From contig JAIEQJ010000103.1 of NCBI GenBank assembly GCA_019747815.1, positions 1-60,151 of the forward strand: a DNA stretch of 60,151 nucleotides. The letters run 5' to 3'. The stretch's first letter is position 1. Every line of letters starts with the position of its first letter. The position numbers and the translations under genes were made by a program. The DNA comes from Hyphomonadaceae bacterium. Lineage in GTDB: Bacteria; Pseudomonadota; Alphaproteobacteria; Rhizobiales; Hyphomicrobiaceae. The notes beneath the pieces were generated by a model, which searched no databases, was not told the DNA's origin, and saw only the letters and a list, made by a program, of their open reading frames with translations. Shown here piece after piece: positions 1-9,410 of the stretch.

Positions 1-85
1 AATCACCTTGTCCTGCCTCGCGGGTGGAGGAATTTGACTGACCGCACCCGGAGGAATTTGAAGTGACCCGCGGGGGACCACGACA
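1..85. mobile_element. Putative terminal segment of an IS21-type element (truncated by window edge)
   Basis: Two copies of GGAGGAATTTGA lie at 26-37 and 51-62, each followed closely by TGACC. Read on the minus strand, the stretch starts with TGTCG near position 85 and then carries two CAAATTCCTCC blocks. Multiple short internal repeats behind a TGT-type end are a known feature of IS21-family termini. No transposase is visible because the element would extend off the left edge. The family assignment is an inference from this repeat pattern only. Confidence 0.35.
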
Positions 86-321
86 TTCAGCGTCTCGTCG
101 CAACCCGCACCCGAGCCGCAAGGCGAAGCGTCACTCTCCTGCGAAGCGTACTTTTTTCCTGCCCTCACCATGCTCGCCCTTTGTGACATGATACATCCTG
201 TCCCTGTCGGGGAAGCACCGCCCGCAACAAGGTCCGCAACCGAGCGAATGGAAGAATGCGACAAGCACCAAGCAAGCGAAGTCGGCGTGCGGCAACCCTG
301 GCGCAGCGCGTCGGCGCCGAC

Positions 322-696
322 ATGCGCCATGCCGCCCTCACCATCCGCGTCGATTTCGGCGCTTACGGCTATCTCGGACCCGGCAAGATCACTTTGATGG
401 AGTTCATCGCCAAGCACGGCTCGATCTCGGCTGCAGGCAAGGAGATGGGCATGTCCTACCGGCGTGCATGGCTGCTGGTCGACGAGATCAATCGGATCTT
501 TCGCGATCCGCTCGTCGCGAAGCAGATGGGCGGCACCGGCGGCGGCGGCGCACACCTCACCAAGCTCGGGCAGGACATAGTCGGCCGCTATCGGGCTATT
601 GAAAGCGCAGCCGCCACCGCAGTTGCCGCCGACCTCAGAGCCCTGAAGGCATCGCTGCCCGCCCGGCCCTACAACGGGGACGATAGCAGCACGTGA
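322..696 (+). CDS. ModE-type winged helix-turn-helix regulator, DNA-binding domain only
   Basis: This 124-residue protein matches the N-terminal LysR-like DNA-binding half of ModE, the molybdate-responsive repressor. The helix-turn-helix lies at about residues 32-60 (GSISAAGKEMGMSYRRAW), followed by a glycine-rich wing (GGTGGGG, 71-77). It ends before the TOBE/molbindin repeats that bind molybdate in full-length ModE. It therefore resembles the short stand-alone ModE-like proteins found in many proteobacteria. The ATG at 322 was chosen because the conserved domain starts there; upstream in-frame codons give an Arg-rich, non-conserved extension. It converges on modC, whose stop lies 23 bp downstream. 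The likely target is the Mo-box-like repeat at 3475-3498, which is an inference. Confidence 0.8.
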   Translation: MRHAALTIRVDFGAYGYLGPGKITLMEFIAKHGSISAAGKEMGMSYRRAWLLVDEINRIFRDPLVAKQMGGTGGGGAHLTKLGQDIVGRYRAIESAAATAVAADLRALKASLPARPYNGDDSST

Positions 697-719
697 CATG
701 AGCCGCCCACGGCGACGGC

Positions 720-1850
720 TCACGTATCGTTGGCTTCCGCATCGGCGCTGCTTCCTACCCGCATGGGGCCGCTGAGGCTGCGGCGGTCGAGCGCGACACT
801 CTTGATGAGGGCGAACACCGGCGCGCCTGCGACGAGACCGAGCCGCTCAACCGAATAGCGCGTCAGACGCGCAATCAGCGCCTCACCGCTGCAATCGAGG
901 CGAACCTCGACAATCGGCCCTTCGCGAGCCCCAATGTCGGCTACCGTGCCTGGCAACACGTTGAGTGCGCTCAGGTCCGTCGGTGCTGACTTGGCAAGCA
1001 TGACATCGCGCGCACGAACGCGCAGCCGCAGCCGCGCACCGACAGGCGCATCCAGGCGCGGCAGCCTCCAGAGCCCCGCACGCGAGCGCAACTCGGTCAG
1101 CGCGAAACGCTCATCGTGGCGCTCCACTGTCGCCTCCACAATAGCGCCGGCTTCGGCACGGCCGGTCAAAGGAAAAAGATCGAGACGATGCATGATCTCC
1201 GTGGTGGGCCCGACGGCTGCGACCTTGCCCTCGGACAGCAAGACCAGCGTCGACGCGAGCCTGGTTACTTCGACAATGGAGTGGCTGACATAGACTATGG
1301 GAACGCGGATTTGATCACGCAGCCGTTCGATGTAGGGCAGAATCTCCGCCTTTCGTGCTTCATCAAGCGAGGCGAGCGGCTCATCCATCAGCAGCAAACG
1401 CGGATTGGCGAGCAAGGCCCGACCGATGGCAACACGCTGCTTCTCGCCACCGGAGAGCCGGCCCGGGCGCCGCTCTAGCATGGAGCCGATCCCCAGCAGA
1501 TCGACCACACGGTCAAGATCGTCGCGTGCCGCGGGTTGCGCAAACCAGCGGCCATAGAGGAGGTTCTGCCGCACCGTCAGATGCGGAAAGAGGCGACCCT
1601 CTTGAAAGACATAGCCGATCCGGCGGCGGTGGCGCGGCAGGAAGATGCCGCGGGCCGTATCAACCAGGACGGTCCCGTTGATCGTCACGCGCCCCTTGTC
1701 GGGACGGATCAGGCCGGCGATGGTATTGATGATCGAGGTCTTGCCGGAGCCCGACCTTCCGAACAGGGTAACGAGGCCGCTTCCGGTCTCAAAGCGGGCA
1801 TCGAGCAGAAAGCTGCCGAGGCGGTGCTTGATGTCGATGACGAGCGTCAT
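720..1850 (-). CDS. modC: Molybdenum ABC transporter ATP-binding protein ModC
   Basis: ATPase of the molybdate importer, on the cytoplasmic face of the ModB dimer. In its 376 residues the Walker A motif GRSGSGKTS is at 31-39, the ABC signature LSGGEKQR at 131-138 and Walker B LLLMDEP at 151-157. A C-terminal region of about 110 residues resembles the TOBE domain typical of ModC. Length fits the family (about 350-370). The ATG overlaps the modB stop as ATGA, so translation is probably coupled in the order modA-modB-modC. Assignment is secure because all three transporter genes are adjacent and in the standard order. Confidence 0.95.
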   Translation of the reverse strand: MTLVIDIKHRLGSFLLDARFETGSGLVTLFGRSGSGKTSIINTIAGLIRPDKGRVTINGTVLVDTARGIFLPRHRRRIGYVFQEGRLFPHLTVRQNLLYGRWFAQPAARDDLDRVVDLLGIGSMLERRPGRLSGGEKQRVAIGRALLANPRLLLMDEPLASLDEARKAEILPYIERLRDQIRVPIVYVSHSIVEVTRLASTLVLLSEGKVAAVGPTTEIMHRLDLFPLTGRAEAGAIVEATVERHDERFALTELRSRAGLWRLPRLDAPVGARLRLRVRARDVMLAKSAPTDLSALNVLPGTVADIGAREGPIVEVRLDCSGEALIARLTRYSVERLGLVAGAPVFALIKSVALDRRSLSGPMRVGSSADAEANDT

Positions 1851-2548
1851 TCGACATCCAGGCGCCGGTTTGCACTACGTGCCATCAGCTCGGACGCCAA
1901 CAGCGCCAGCATCGCGATGACCACCGAGACAAAGGTCAGGCGCAGGGCGCCCGCATCTCCGCCGGGCACTTGCGTGAAGGTATAGATGGCCGAGGGCAAA
2001 GTCTGCGTCTCACCTGGGATATTGGACACGAAGGTGATGGTGGCGCCGAACTCACCCATCGCCTTGGCGAAGCACAGGATCATGCCGGCGATGATGCCGG
2101 GCACGATCAATGGCAGCGTGATGGTCAGAAACACCCAGGCGCGACTGGCGCCAAGCGTTCCCGCCGCCTCCTCGAGGCGCGTGTCGACAGCCTCAATCGA
2201 CAGGCGGATAGCCCGCACCATGAGCGGAAAACCCATCACACCACTGGCGAGCGCAGCGCCGGTCCAGCGGAACGAGAACACAATGCCTAAATGGTCAGCA
2301 AGAAAGCTGCCCATCGGTCCTTGCCGCCCGAACAGGATGAGCAGCACATAGCCAGTGACAACGGGCGGAAGGATCAGAGGCAGCAGCACGAAGCCATTGA
2401 GGAGCGACTGTCCCCAGAACCGCCCCCTTGCCAGCGCGGCTGCGATGGCGATGGCGAATGGCAGACTGACCAGGGTGGCCACGAACGCCACCTTGAGGCT
2501 CAATCGGACCGCTGTCCATTCCTCGGGGCTCAGGGTCATCCAGTCCAT
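1847..2548 (-). CDS. modB: Molybdate ABC transporter permease ModB
   Basis: Inner-membrane channel subunit of the molybdate importer. The 233-residue protein has five to six hydrophobic segments. A cytoplasmic EAA-type loop (about residues 110-145, containing EEAAGTLGAS) couples the permease to ModC. Length matches ModB. The start follows a purine-rich AAGGG about 9 bases upstream. It lies between modA (60 bp upstream) and modC (4-base overlap), forming one modABC transcription unit on the minus strand. Confidence 0.95.
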   Translation of the reverse strand: MDWMTLSPEEWTAVRLSLKVAFVATLVSLPFAIAIAAALARGRFWGQSLLNGFVLLPLILPPVVTGYVLLILFGRQGPMGSFLADHLGIVFSFRWTGAALASGVMGFPLMVRAIRLSIEAVDTRLEEAAGTLGASRAWVFLTITLPLIVPGIIAGMILCFAKAMGEFGATITFVSNIPGETQTLPSAIYTFTQVPGGDAGALRLTFVSVVIAMLALLASELMARSANRRLDVE

Positions 2549-2608
2549 CGATGGATACCCTTAGCTCAGTCCGTTCTTAAAATCCGGTCGCACCGAACTT
2601 TGCACCCT

Positions 2609-3418
2609 TCAGGACCGCTCTGCACTGAGGACCACAAACCCCTGTGCCTCGAACAGCGGCCGAGCCTTGCCCGACCTGACGTAGGCCAGAAACTCTGCCG
2701 CATCGGGATGGGTTGCATTGGCCGTCAGGGCAATGGCATAGAGGATTGGCGGGTGCGTGTCCTCAGGGAACATGCCGATGATCTTGACATTGGCATCGGC
2801 GGCGGCATCGGTCCGGTAGACAATGCCGGCCGGCGCCTCGCCGCGTGACACGAACAACAAGGCAGTGCGCACGTTCTCGGCCTGGGCAATCTTGCTCGAT
2901 ACCGAGCCCCAAACTCCAAGCTTCTCGAGGGCGGCCTTTCCGTACTTCCCGGCTGGAACGAAGTCGACGTTGGCCATTGAAAGACGGCCATTGCCAATGA
3001 TCTCGGCCAGGTTGAACCCGGCCTTGATCTCGACCGGCTGCGCCTTGTCCTTCGGCGCGATCAGCACGATGCGGTTGCCGAGTAGATTAGAGCGCGTATC
3101 AAGCTTGATCAGGTTCTTGTGCGCAACATAGTCCATCCAGTCGAGATCAGCAGAGATGAATAGCTGCGCAGGTGCACCCTGCTCGATCTGCTTGGCCAGC
3201 GCCGAACTAGCCGCATAGGAGATCGTGGCCTTCTTCCCCGTCTCCTTCTGCCATTGCGCATTGATGGCATCGAGAGCGTTCTTGAGGCTGGCCGCGGCGA
3301 ACACCACGACATCTCTGCCTTGCGCCTGAGCCTCTGCTTGTGGCAACCCCCAGGCAATCAGCATGACGGCTGCGGAGCCCGCGGCAAAGCCCAACCACTT
3401 GCGTCGGCTGACACCCAT
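2609..3418 (-). CDS. modA: Molybdate-binding periplasmic protein ModA
   Basis: Periplasmic receptor that captures molybdate (or tungstate) for ModBC. The 269-residue product starts with a signal peptide (MGVSRRKWLGFAAGSAAV) with a likely cleavage site near AEA at about residue 30. The mature start VVVFAAASLK is the classical ModA oxyanion-binding beginning. The ATG at 3418 is preceded by AGGAGGG at 3424-3430 with a 5-base gap, which decides it over longer in-frame starts. Transcription probably starts within the region holding the Mo-box-like repeat at 3475-3498, so repression by Mo-bound ModE is the expected control. Confidence 0.95.
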   Translation of the reverse strand: MGVSRRKWLGFAAGSAAVMLIAWGLPQAEAQAQGRDVVVFAAASLKNALDAINAQWQKETGKKATISYAASSALAKQIEQGAPAQLFISADLDWMDYVAHKNLIKLDTRSNLLGNRIVLIAPKDKAQPVEIKAGFNLAEIIGNGRLSMANVDFVPAGKYGKAALEKLGVWGSVSSKIAQAENVRTALLFVSRGEAPAGIVYRTDAAADANVKIIGMFPEDTHPPILYAIALTANATHPDAAEFLAYVRSGKARPLFEAQGFVVLSAERS

Positions 3419-3474
3419 CTCGACCCTCCTGCTGCCGTGCGCGTCAAACAAGAACGATAGCAATGCACATCCGA

Positions 3475-3498
3475 CGCTATATTCCAACAAATATTGCG
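3475..3498. promoter_or_regulatory. Mo-box-like ModE operator upstream of modA
   Basis: Inverted repeat with 9-base arms CGCTATATT (3475-3483) and AATATTGCG (3490-3498) and a 6-base spacer; 8 of 9 arm positions are complementary. This fits the known ModE site, two TATAT-type half-sites with outer CG dinucleotides separated by about 6 bases. Its inner edge is 56 bp upstream of the modA start, the expected place for a repressor site. Binding by the local ModE-type protein is inferred. Confidence 0.7.
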
Positions 3499-3805
3499 CC
3501 TGCCGCAACGCTCGAGATCAAGCTGCGGTTTGCAAGTGCGGACAGCCGAACGCGCTCGGCGCGGGTGCTGCGGCGAGGTGGACGACCACGGCAATGTAGG
3601 GTGAAGATGTCCGCGCACACGCTGCGCGGCAGCAGGCCTGACTCAGCACCCGCGCCGGCGGAGCCGCAGAAACTCGAAAATATCTATTTTCTTATGTTTA
3701 ACAGTAGTTCTGATGGAGAAGGAAGGTCTTGATCCCTCTACCTGTACATCCCCATGGAAGCCGTCTCAGCTATCCCCCCATGCGCCCTTGCTGGCCTCTT
3801 GCAGG
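3499..3805. other. Gene-free spacer between the mod operon and the glycan cluster
   Basis: I see no convincing gene here on either strand. The GC-rich part (3500-3660) is upstream of modA. An AT-rich stretch at 3672-3710 contains a perfect palindrome (listed separately). The 3' end of the last glycosyltransferase gene of the minus-strand cluster begins at 3806. Confidence 0.6.
3676..3691. repeat. Perfect AT-rich palindrome GAAAATA-TC-TATTTTC
   Basis: Two 7-base arms separated by TC, inside an AT-rich patch in otherwise GC-rich DNA. It sits about 115 bp downstream of the last glycan gene and about 260 bp upstream of modA. It could be a protein-binding site, or it could be a terminator-like structure for the incoming minus-strand transcript. 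No flanking T-run favours the terminator reading strongly. Confidence 0.45.
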
Positions 3806-4945
3806 TCAGGGCAGATGTTGCGTCTCCGAAAGAAGACGCCTGTAGACCCCGACGACTTGCTTGCCAATGTCTGCCGCAGAAAACCGTTTGACGACGAGTG
3901 CGCGGGCAGCAACACCCATGCGTTGGCGCATTGTCGGATCTCGCGCCAACGTCGCGATTGCTTCTGCGAGAGGAAGCGGCGCATCCACCGGAACGAGCAG
4001 GCCGGTTTCCCCATGCCGAGCAATTTCCCGGCAACCCGGAGCATCGGTGGCAACGAGAGGCCTGGCGCACGCGGCTGCTTCCAGCAAGCTCTTCGGCAGT
4101 CCCTCGCGGCGGGAGGGCAGGACGGCGATGTGGCTCCGTGCCCACACTCCCCTTATGTCAGTGACGTGGCCGAGCCAGGTCACACCCCGTTCACATGCCC
4201 AGCGGTTCACCTCTTCATCGGCGATCGACGTCGGGTTTTCTGGATCTGCCGTGCCAGCGAGCAGCAACTCGACATCAGACCCTTCCCTGCGCAGGTGGCG
4301 ATGCGCCTCGATCAGCGTCCTGACACCCTTGTCCTCGAGCATACGACCAACAAAGGCCACTTTGATAGGCGGCGGCGACTCTGGCAACGGTTGCAGCACT
4401 TCCGTGTCGACGCCGGAGCCTGGGATGAGAACAATCCTGCCGTCACACACGCCAGCCGAGCGAAGAGCAGCCCGATCGTCCGGATTCTGCACGATGTTGA
4501 GCGTAAATCTTCGATTGAAAAGCAGTCTGAACAACATTCTCAATGTCGAGCGGACCAATCTCGCCTTGAGCGATGACTGCAGAAATGCAGAGCCGAGGCC
4601 GGTGATGCTGTTCACAACGCCCAGGCGGCGCAGAGGAAGACAGGCCAGCGAACCCAGTATCGCCGGCTTGACTGCAACATTGTGGACGACGGAGGGCGCA
4701 ATTCTCCTCAGCGCCGCGTTGATCTTTGCCACTGCCACAGCGGCTGCCAGGGGGGAGACACTTCCCCGCCCCCAAGACAACGGATGGATAATGAAACCCT
4801 CTCCCTCGATATCCGCACGATGATTGACGATCTTCGTTAGCACATGGACTTCAAACCCGGCCTCTCGCGCGGCACGCGCCATTGGGAGTCGGTGCTGCAC
4901 GAAGTACCAATCTTCCGTTATGACAAAAACAATCCTAGGAGCCAC
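3806..4945 (-). CDS. Glycosyltransferase family 4 (GT-B fold)
   Basis: Predicted nucleotide-sugar-dependent glycosyltransferase of glycan assembly, 379 residues. The N-terminal half begins with the Rossmann strand IVFVITEDWYF. The C-terminal half carries the GT-B donor domain, with VAFVGRMLEDKGVRTLIEAH and then an acidic EGLPKSLLEAAACARP motif (E-x7-E) typical of GT4 enzymes. The start is GTG at 4945, preceded by GAGG. It is the promoter-distal gene of the minus-strand cluster, 124 bp after the epimerase gene. Donor and acceptor cannot be read from sequence. A glycosyltransferase of the WbpH/Pel type is a fair comparison but no more. Confidence 0.85.
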   Translation of the reverse strand: MAPRIVFVITEDWYFVQHRLPMARAAREAGFEVHVLTKIVNHRADIEGEGFIIHPLSWGRGSVSPLAAAVAVAKINAALRRIAPSVVHNVAVKPAILGSLACLPLRRLGVVNSITGLGSAFLQSSLKARLVRSTLRMLFRLLFNRRFTLNIVQNPDDRAALRSAGVCDGRIVLIPGSGVDTEVLQPLPESPPPIKVAFVGRMLEDKGVRTLIEAHRHLRREGSDVELLLAGTADPENPTSIADEEVNRWACERGVTWLGHVTDIRGVWARSHIAVLPSRREGLPKSLLEAAACARPLVATDAPGCREIARHGETGLLVPVDAPLPLAEAIATLARDPTMRQRMGVAARALVVKRFSAADIGKQVVGVYRRLLSETQHLP

Positions 4946-5069
4946 AGGGCACCTCGCCGAGCAAGACCGTTCGCTGTCTCTTGCTTAGCTCAATTGCAAT
5001 TTGCTTTCGCGGCGCGATACATCTGCTCAAATGGAAATGCAGCAATCGAGGTGTATATCTTGTGCGCAA

Positions 5070-6092
5070 TCAAACACCATGATGGGCTCGATACCAATCG
5101 ACGAAACGTCGTACCCCCTCTGCAATCGGCGTCGAGGGCCGGAAACCGACGTCGCGCATCAGATCGTCCACATCCGCGTAGGTTGCGGGCACGTCGCCGG
5201 GCTGCATCGGCAGCAGTTCTCGTATAGCCTTTCTGCCAAGCACCTCCTCCATATAAGTCACGACATCGAGCAATTTTTCCGGTCGGTTGTTACCGATGTT
5301 ATAGATTTTCCAGGGCGCCGTACTACGTGCGGGGCTTGGGTCCTCGCTTGCAAGCGGATCTGCGACGGCCGGTCGGTCAACCAACCGGACAACGGCCTCG
5401 ACGACGTCGTCCACGTATGTGAAGTCCCGCAGCATCTGACCATTGTTGAAGAGCTTGATCGGCCTCCCTGCCAGAATGGCGTCGGTGAATAGCCACATGG
5501 CCATGTCCGGGCGCCCCCAGGGGCCGTAGACGGTAAAGAAACGCAATCCGGTGGTCGGCAGGCTGAACAAATGGCTATAGGAATGTGCCATCAGCTCATT
5601 GGCTCTTTTGGATGCGCCATAGAGGCTGATGGGATGATCGACGTTGTCCGAAGTCCGAAACGGCAGTCTCGTATTGGCGCCGTAGACGGAGGATGACGAG
5701 GCATAGACGAGATGACGGGAGCCGACGTGCCGGCAGCCTTCAAGCACATTGAGAAAGCCCTGCAGGTTGGCGTCCACATAGGCGTGGGGATCCGTCAGCG
5801 AATAACGTACACCCGCCTGCGCGGCGAGATGGACGACGAGCGGGAACTTATCGTTCGAGAATAGCTGGTTTACAGCTCCGCGATCGGCGAGGTCCATCCG
5901 GATGAACCGAAAATTTCCGTCATATGAAAGCAACTTCAGGCGTGCATGCTTCAAGGCCGGATCATAGTAGTTTGAAAGGCTGTCGATGCCGACCACCGCA
6001 CGCCCTTTGCCCAGCAGCGCGCGAGCAACGTGAAAACCGATGAACCCGGCCGCGCCAGTCACCAGGATCGCATTATTGGCCGTCGCGCTCAC
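5070..6092 (-). CDS. NAD-dependent epimerase, UDP-glucuronate 4-epimerase-like
   Basis: Extended short-chain dehydrogenase/reductase of 340 residues, predicted to invert C4 of a UDP-uronic acid. The NAD-binding GxxGxxG motif is at 13-19 (GAAGFIG), the catalytic serine region ASSSSVYG at 131-138 and YxxxK at Y158-K162. The segment NYYDPALKHARL (41-52) is characteristic of UDP-glucuronate 4-epimerases such as LpsL, rather than the TviC/WbpP group. GTG start at 6092 with AAGGGA about 9 bases upstream. It follows the UDP-sugar dehydrogenase gene by 105 bp, so the two probably act in sequence on a UDP-uronate. Exact substrate (GlcA or HexNAcA) is unresolved. Confidence 0.85.
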   Translation of the reverse strand: MSATANNAILVTGAAGFIGFHVARALLGKGRAVVGIDSLSNYYDPALKHARLKLLSYDGNFRFIRMDLADRGAVNQLFSNDKFPLVVHLAAQAGVRYSLTDPHAYVDANLQGFLNVLEGCRHVGSRHLVYASSSSVYGANTRLPFRTSDNVDHPISLYGASKRANELMAHSYSHLFSLPTTGLRFFTVYGPWGRPDMAMWLFTDAILAGRPIKLFNNGQMLRDFTYVDDVVEAVVRLVDRPAVADPLASEDPSPARSTAPWKIYNIGNNRPEKLLDVVTYMEEVLGRKAIRELLPMQPGDVPATYADVDDLMRDVGFRPSTPIAEGVRRFVDWYRAHHGV

Positions 6093-6197
6093 GAATTATT
6101 CCCTTGTCTTCGATGATCATTGTTGCAGCTCACGCAGCACCAGACCGGCGCCGCGAGCGCAACACTCAAGCGCGAAAGTTCCCGGCTCGCTGCAGGC

Positions 6198-7505
6198 CTA
6201 TAGACGCGCGTCGCTCGCGGTGAGGGGCAGGATCGCCTTGAGATCGTAGATAAAGCCTGCCTCTGTTCTCAACCTCGCATGCAGCTTCGCCAAGCCGAGC
6301 ACCTCAATGGCGCGATGACGTACGGCGAGAACGATACCATCAAACAAACCTGCCGGCATCTCGTTGTGGATTGCAATACCATACTCCTGCAGCGCCTGTG
6401 CAGGGTCGGCGCACGGATCGTACACCGCAACCTCTTTGGCGAACGGCTCAAGCTCGCGAACAAGGTCGGCAACCTTCGTGTTGCGCGTATCGGGACAGTT
6501 TTCCTTGAAGGTAAAGCCCATAATGAGCAACCGCGCATCTCCCGGGGCGATCTTGCGACGCGCCATGGTCTTTACGATATCGTGCGCCACGAATGCAGCC
6601 ATGCCGTCATTGACACGGCGTCCCGCCAGGATGATCTCAGGATGGAAGCCGACCGATTGGGCTTTGTGCGTCAGATAGTAAGGGTCGACGCCGATGCAGT
6701 GTCCACCGACCAAGCCGGGCCGATAGGCGTGAAAGTTCCACTTGGTTTCAGCAGCCTCCAATACTTCTCTGGTCTCAATACCGAGCTTCTTGAACAACTG
6801 CGCGAGCTCGTTGACGAGCGCGATATTGAGATCACGCTGAATGTTCTCGATGACCTTGGCTGCTTCGGCCACCCGTATCGAGCTTGCCCGGTGCGTCCCG
6901 GCTTGGATAACTGACGCATAGACACGGTCGATCAAGTCGGCCGCGCCGGGTGTCGATCCAGACGTGATCTTGCGAATATTCGGAAGACGTCGCTCAATGT
7001 CACCCGGATTGATGCGCTCGGGACTATAGCCGGCAAAAAAATCGCGGTTAAATGTCAGACCTGAGAGGCGCTCGATGATGGGGACGCAAATTTCCTCTGT
7101 TGCGCCCGGATAGACGGTCGACTCATACACCACGACATTCATCGGGGATATGGCGCACCCGACGGTTGCGCTCGCCTTTTCAAGCGCAGTCAGATCAGGG
7201 CGCCGCGCCTCATCGATTGGTGTGGGAACGGTGACGATGTAAAAGTTGCATCTCTTGAGCTCGGCAGGATCGTTGACGAAGCGCAAGTCCGCCGCCTGCT
7301 GCATCTCCGCCTCGGTGACTTCGCCCGTATTGTCCACCCCTCGGCTCAGTTGATCGATGCGACGCGCGTCGATGTCGTATCCGATCACCGGAAAGCGCCG
7401 AGCAAGATGGGCTGCAAGTGGCAACCCCACATACCCGAGGCCTATGACCGCAATCCGTATTGCATCGATCTCCGGCAGATCGCGCGGTTGCTGAAGCTCA
7501 GCCAA
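6198..7505 (-). CDS. Nucleotide-sugar dehydrogenase, TviB/WbpO type (UDP-HexNAc 6-dehydrogenase)
   Basis: Four-electron oxidation of a UDP-N-acetylhexosamine to its uronic acid is the expected reaction. In 435 residues the NAD motif GLGYVG is at 22-27 and the catalytic cysteine is C270 in [23 protein letters not shown] (161-169) and the whole layout match TviB/WbpO/CapL more than UDP-glucose dehydrogenase. TTG at 7505 was chosen as start: AGGAG lies 6 bases upstream and the codon overlaps the fcl stop by 8 bases, giving translational coupling. Upstream in-frame starts would only translate the fcl 3' end. Product is probably used by the neighbouring epimerase and glycosyltransferases. Confidence 0.88.
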   Translation of the reverse strand: MAELQQPRDLPEIDAIRIAVIGLGYVGLPLAAHLARRFPVIGYDIDARRIDQLSRGVDNTGEVTEAEMQQAADLRFVNDPAELKRCNFYIVTVPTPIDEARRPDLTALEKASATVGCAISPMNVVVYESTVYPGATEEICVPIIERLSGLTFNRDFFAGYSPERINPGDIERRLPNIRKITSGSTPGAADLIDRVYASVIQAGTHRASSIRVAEAAKVIENIQRDLNIALVNELAQLFKKLGIETREVLEAAETKWNFHAYRPGLVGGHCIGVDPYYLTHKAQSVGFHPEIILAGRRVNDGMAAFVAHDIVKTMARRKIAPGDARLLIMGFTFKENCPDTRNTKVADLVRELEPFAKEVAVYDPCADPAQALQEYGIAIHNEMPAGLFDGIVLAVRHRAIEVLGLAKLHARLRTEAGFIYDLKAILPLTASDARL

Positions 7506-8469
7506 TGTAGCGCTCCTGCCTGTTCCTAAAGTCTTCGTAAGTCTGCGCCAACCCCTCGAGCAGCCGGATCCGCGGCCGCCAACCCAGCGCGCTGAGCCGG
7601 CTGGCGTCCACGAGCTTGCGCGGTGTCCCATCCGGCTTGCTGGGATCAAAGACGATCTCGCGTGTGTAACCGACGATGTCGGCGATCATGCGCGCGAGGT
7701 CCGCAATCGCTATGTCACTCCCCCAACCGACATTGACGATTTCCTCAGCGCTGTAGTCCTTCAGCAGGAAGACGCAGGCATCCGCCATATCATCAACATG
7801 CATGAACTCCCGGCGCGGCGCCCCGGTACCCCAGACCGTCACGCTTGACGCGCCAGCGATCTTGGCCTCGTGGAAGCGGCGCAGAAGCGCGGCCACAACG
7901 TGGCTATGCTGGGGATGATAGTTGTCTTCAGGACCGTAGAGGTTGGTCGGCATTGCGCAGATATAGTCGCATCCGTACTGCCTGCGATAGGCTTGGCACA
8001 GCTTGATTCCGGCGATCTTCGCGATCGCGTACCACTCGTTGGTCGGCTCCAGCGGGCCTGTCAGAAGCTGATCTTCGGACATCGGTTGCGCGGCGAGCCT
8101 GGGATAGATGCAGGTCGAACCAAGGAACAAAAGCTTTCTTACACCCACCGCATGACTAGCCCGGATCAGGTTGAGCGAGATTGCCAAGTTGTCGGCGATG
8201 AAATCGACGGGATACTCGCTATTCGCCTCAATACCCCCAACCTTCGCTGCCGCCCCAATGACAACATCCGGACGGTTGCCAGCCAGCCAACGCTCGGTAG
8301 CGTCTTGGCGGGTCAAATCGAGCCGCGACCGATCAGCCACAATGACAGTGCATCCCTCCGTCTCGAGGCGCCTGACGATCGCCGACCCGACCATGCCGCG
8401 GTGGCCGGCCACGAAGACCCGCGCACCTTTGATATCAAGGCTTTGCTTCCTGTCGCTGAATGCCGTCAT
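7498..8469 (-). CDS. fcl: GDP-L-fucose synthase
   Basis: Bifunctional epimerase/reductase that turns GDP-4-keto-6-deoxy-D-mannose into GDP-L-fucose with NADPH. The cofactor motif GHRGMVG is at 22-28, followed by the family signatures LGSTCIYP and the YxxxK of [11 protein letters not shown]. Also typical are [14 protein letters not shown] and [12 protein letters not shown]. Length of 323 residues fits WcaG/Fcl. ATG at 8469 was chosen; an ATG-less extension to 8511 would add 14 non-conserved residues. Its substrate comes from Gmd, encoded 14 kb away at the other end of the cluster. It overlaps the dehydrogenase start. Confidence 0.95.
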   Translation of the reverse strand: MTAFSDRKQSLDIKGARVFVAGHRGMVGSAIVRRLETEGCTVIVADRSRLDLTRQDATERWLAGNRPDVVIGAAAKVGGIEANSEYPVDFIADNLAISLNLIRASHAVGVRKLLFLGSTCIYPRLAAQPMSEDQLLTGPLEPTNEWYAIAKIAGIKLCQAYRRQYGCDYICAMPTNLYGPEDNYHPQHSHVVAALLRRFHEAKIAGASSVTVWGTGAPRREFMHVDDMADACVFLLKDYSAEEIVNVGWGSDIAIADLARMIADIVGYTREIVFDPSKPDGTPRKLVDASRLSALGWRPRIRLLEGLAQTYEDFRNRQERYIG

Positions 8470-8514
8470 CAATGTCCCACGCACGTGTGCCCATCGGGTG
8501 CACAAGGGCACGCC

Positions 8515-9405
8515 TTAATTGCAGTCTGGCTGGATTATACCCCGTTGTCCCCTGCTGACGTCCGCGAGGACAACCGTCCACCGCTCAAGTTCCCCCGATG
8601 AAACAGGCTGAAATCGCCGACGCAGGACGAAATCACCACGCCCTACAGCAATCAGCGTGGCGGGAATCACCGCCCGAAGTAGCTGTGTGCCCATACCTAC
8701 CAGACCGGCAATCGGCGTGCCGCGCTCTCGCGCGTCGCGGTAGAGTGCAAGGCCATAGTGCCAGCGCCCGAGCACAATATGCCGGAGGCTTGGAGTATCC
8801 TGGTGATAGCCCAGCAGCACCTCCGGCAGATTGGCGAAGCGACTCGAGGTATGAGCCCGGAGAAGCAGATCCTGATCCTGAGCCCGCTTTGCGTCCTCTC
8901 GGTAGGAGAATCTCTCAAACCAGGTACGCCGCGCGAGCCACGTAGGATGCGGCAGCACGAAGCCAATGGCCGGCCTCCGACAAATTTCGGCGTGCTCGGT
9001 CGCGACGCGAAACATGCCGATCGCCTGCCTGGACCTCGAAAAAACGATCGCAGAGGATCCAACCAGATCAATCTCTGGATGGGTGCGCAGAAATTCAAGC
9101 TGGCGGGTTAGACGCTCCGGATAAGCCACATCATCGGCATCCATTCGTGCAATCAGATCGCCTTGGGATTCTCTGATCCCTTGATTGAGGCGGGCAGCCA
9201 GACCGATCCTGCAGGAGCCTCGACGGAAGCGTATGCGGGGATCATCAAAGCAACTCACCGCATCGGCAGTTCGGTCCCGGGACCCGTCGTCATAGACGAG
9301 CAGTTCCCAGTCCTCGAACGTCTGCTTGACGATCGAGCGGATCGCCATGGAAATGCTCGCTTCGGCATTGAGCGCCGACATGACTATGCTGATGGCGGGG
9401 GCCAA
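8515..9405 (-). CDS. Glycosyltransferase family 2
   Basis: GT-A fold inverting glycosyltransferase, 296 residues. The nucleotide-binding DDGSRD is at 39-44 and the metal-binding MDADD at 88-92. I chose TTG at 9405: it lies 3 bases after the stop of the upstream gene with GGGAGAG and GAGGA just before it, and the core fold starts at once (APAISIVMSALN). An ATG at 9483 would overlap the upstream gene by 73 bases and add 26 unconserved residues. It is followed by fcl after 45 bp. Acceptor and donor are unknown; GDP-fucose is possible because of the neighbour. Confidence 0.85.
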   Translation of the reverse strand: MAPAISIVMSALNAEASISMAIRSIVKQTFEDWELLVYDDGSRDRTADAVSCFDDPRIRFRRGSCRIGLAARLNQGIRESQGDLIARMDADDVAYPERLTRQLEFLRTHPEIDLVGSSAIVFSRSRQAIGMFRVATEHAEICRRPAIGFVLPHPTWLARRTWFERFSYREDAKRAQDQDLLLRAHTSSRFANLPEVLLGYHQDTPSLRHIVLGRWHYGLALYRDARERGTPIAGLVGMGTQLLRAVIPATLIAVGRGDFVLRRRFQPVSSGELERWTVVLADVSRGQRGIIQPDCN

Positions 9406-9410
9406 CGTCC

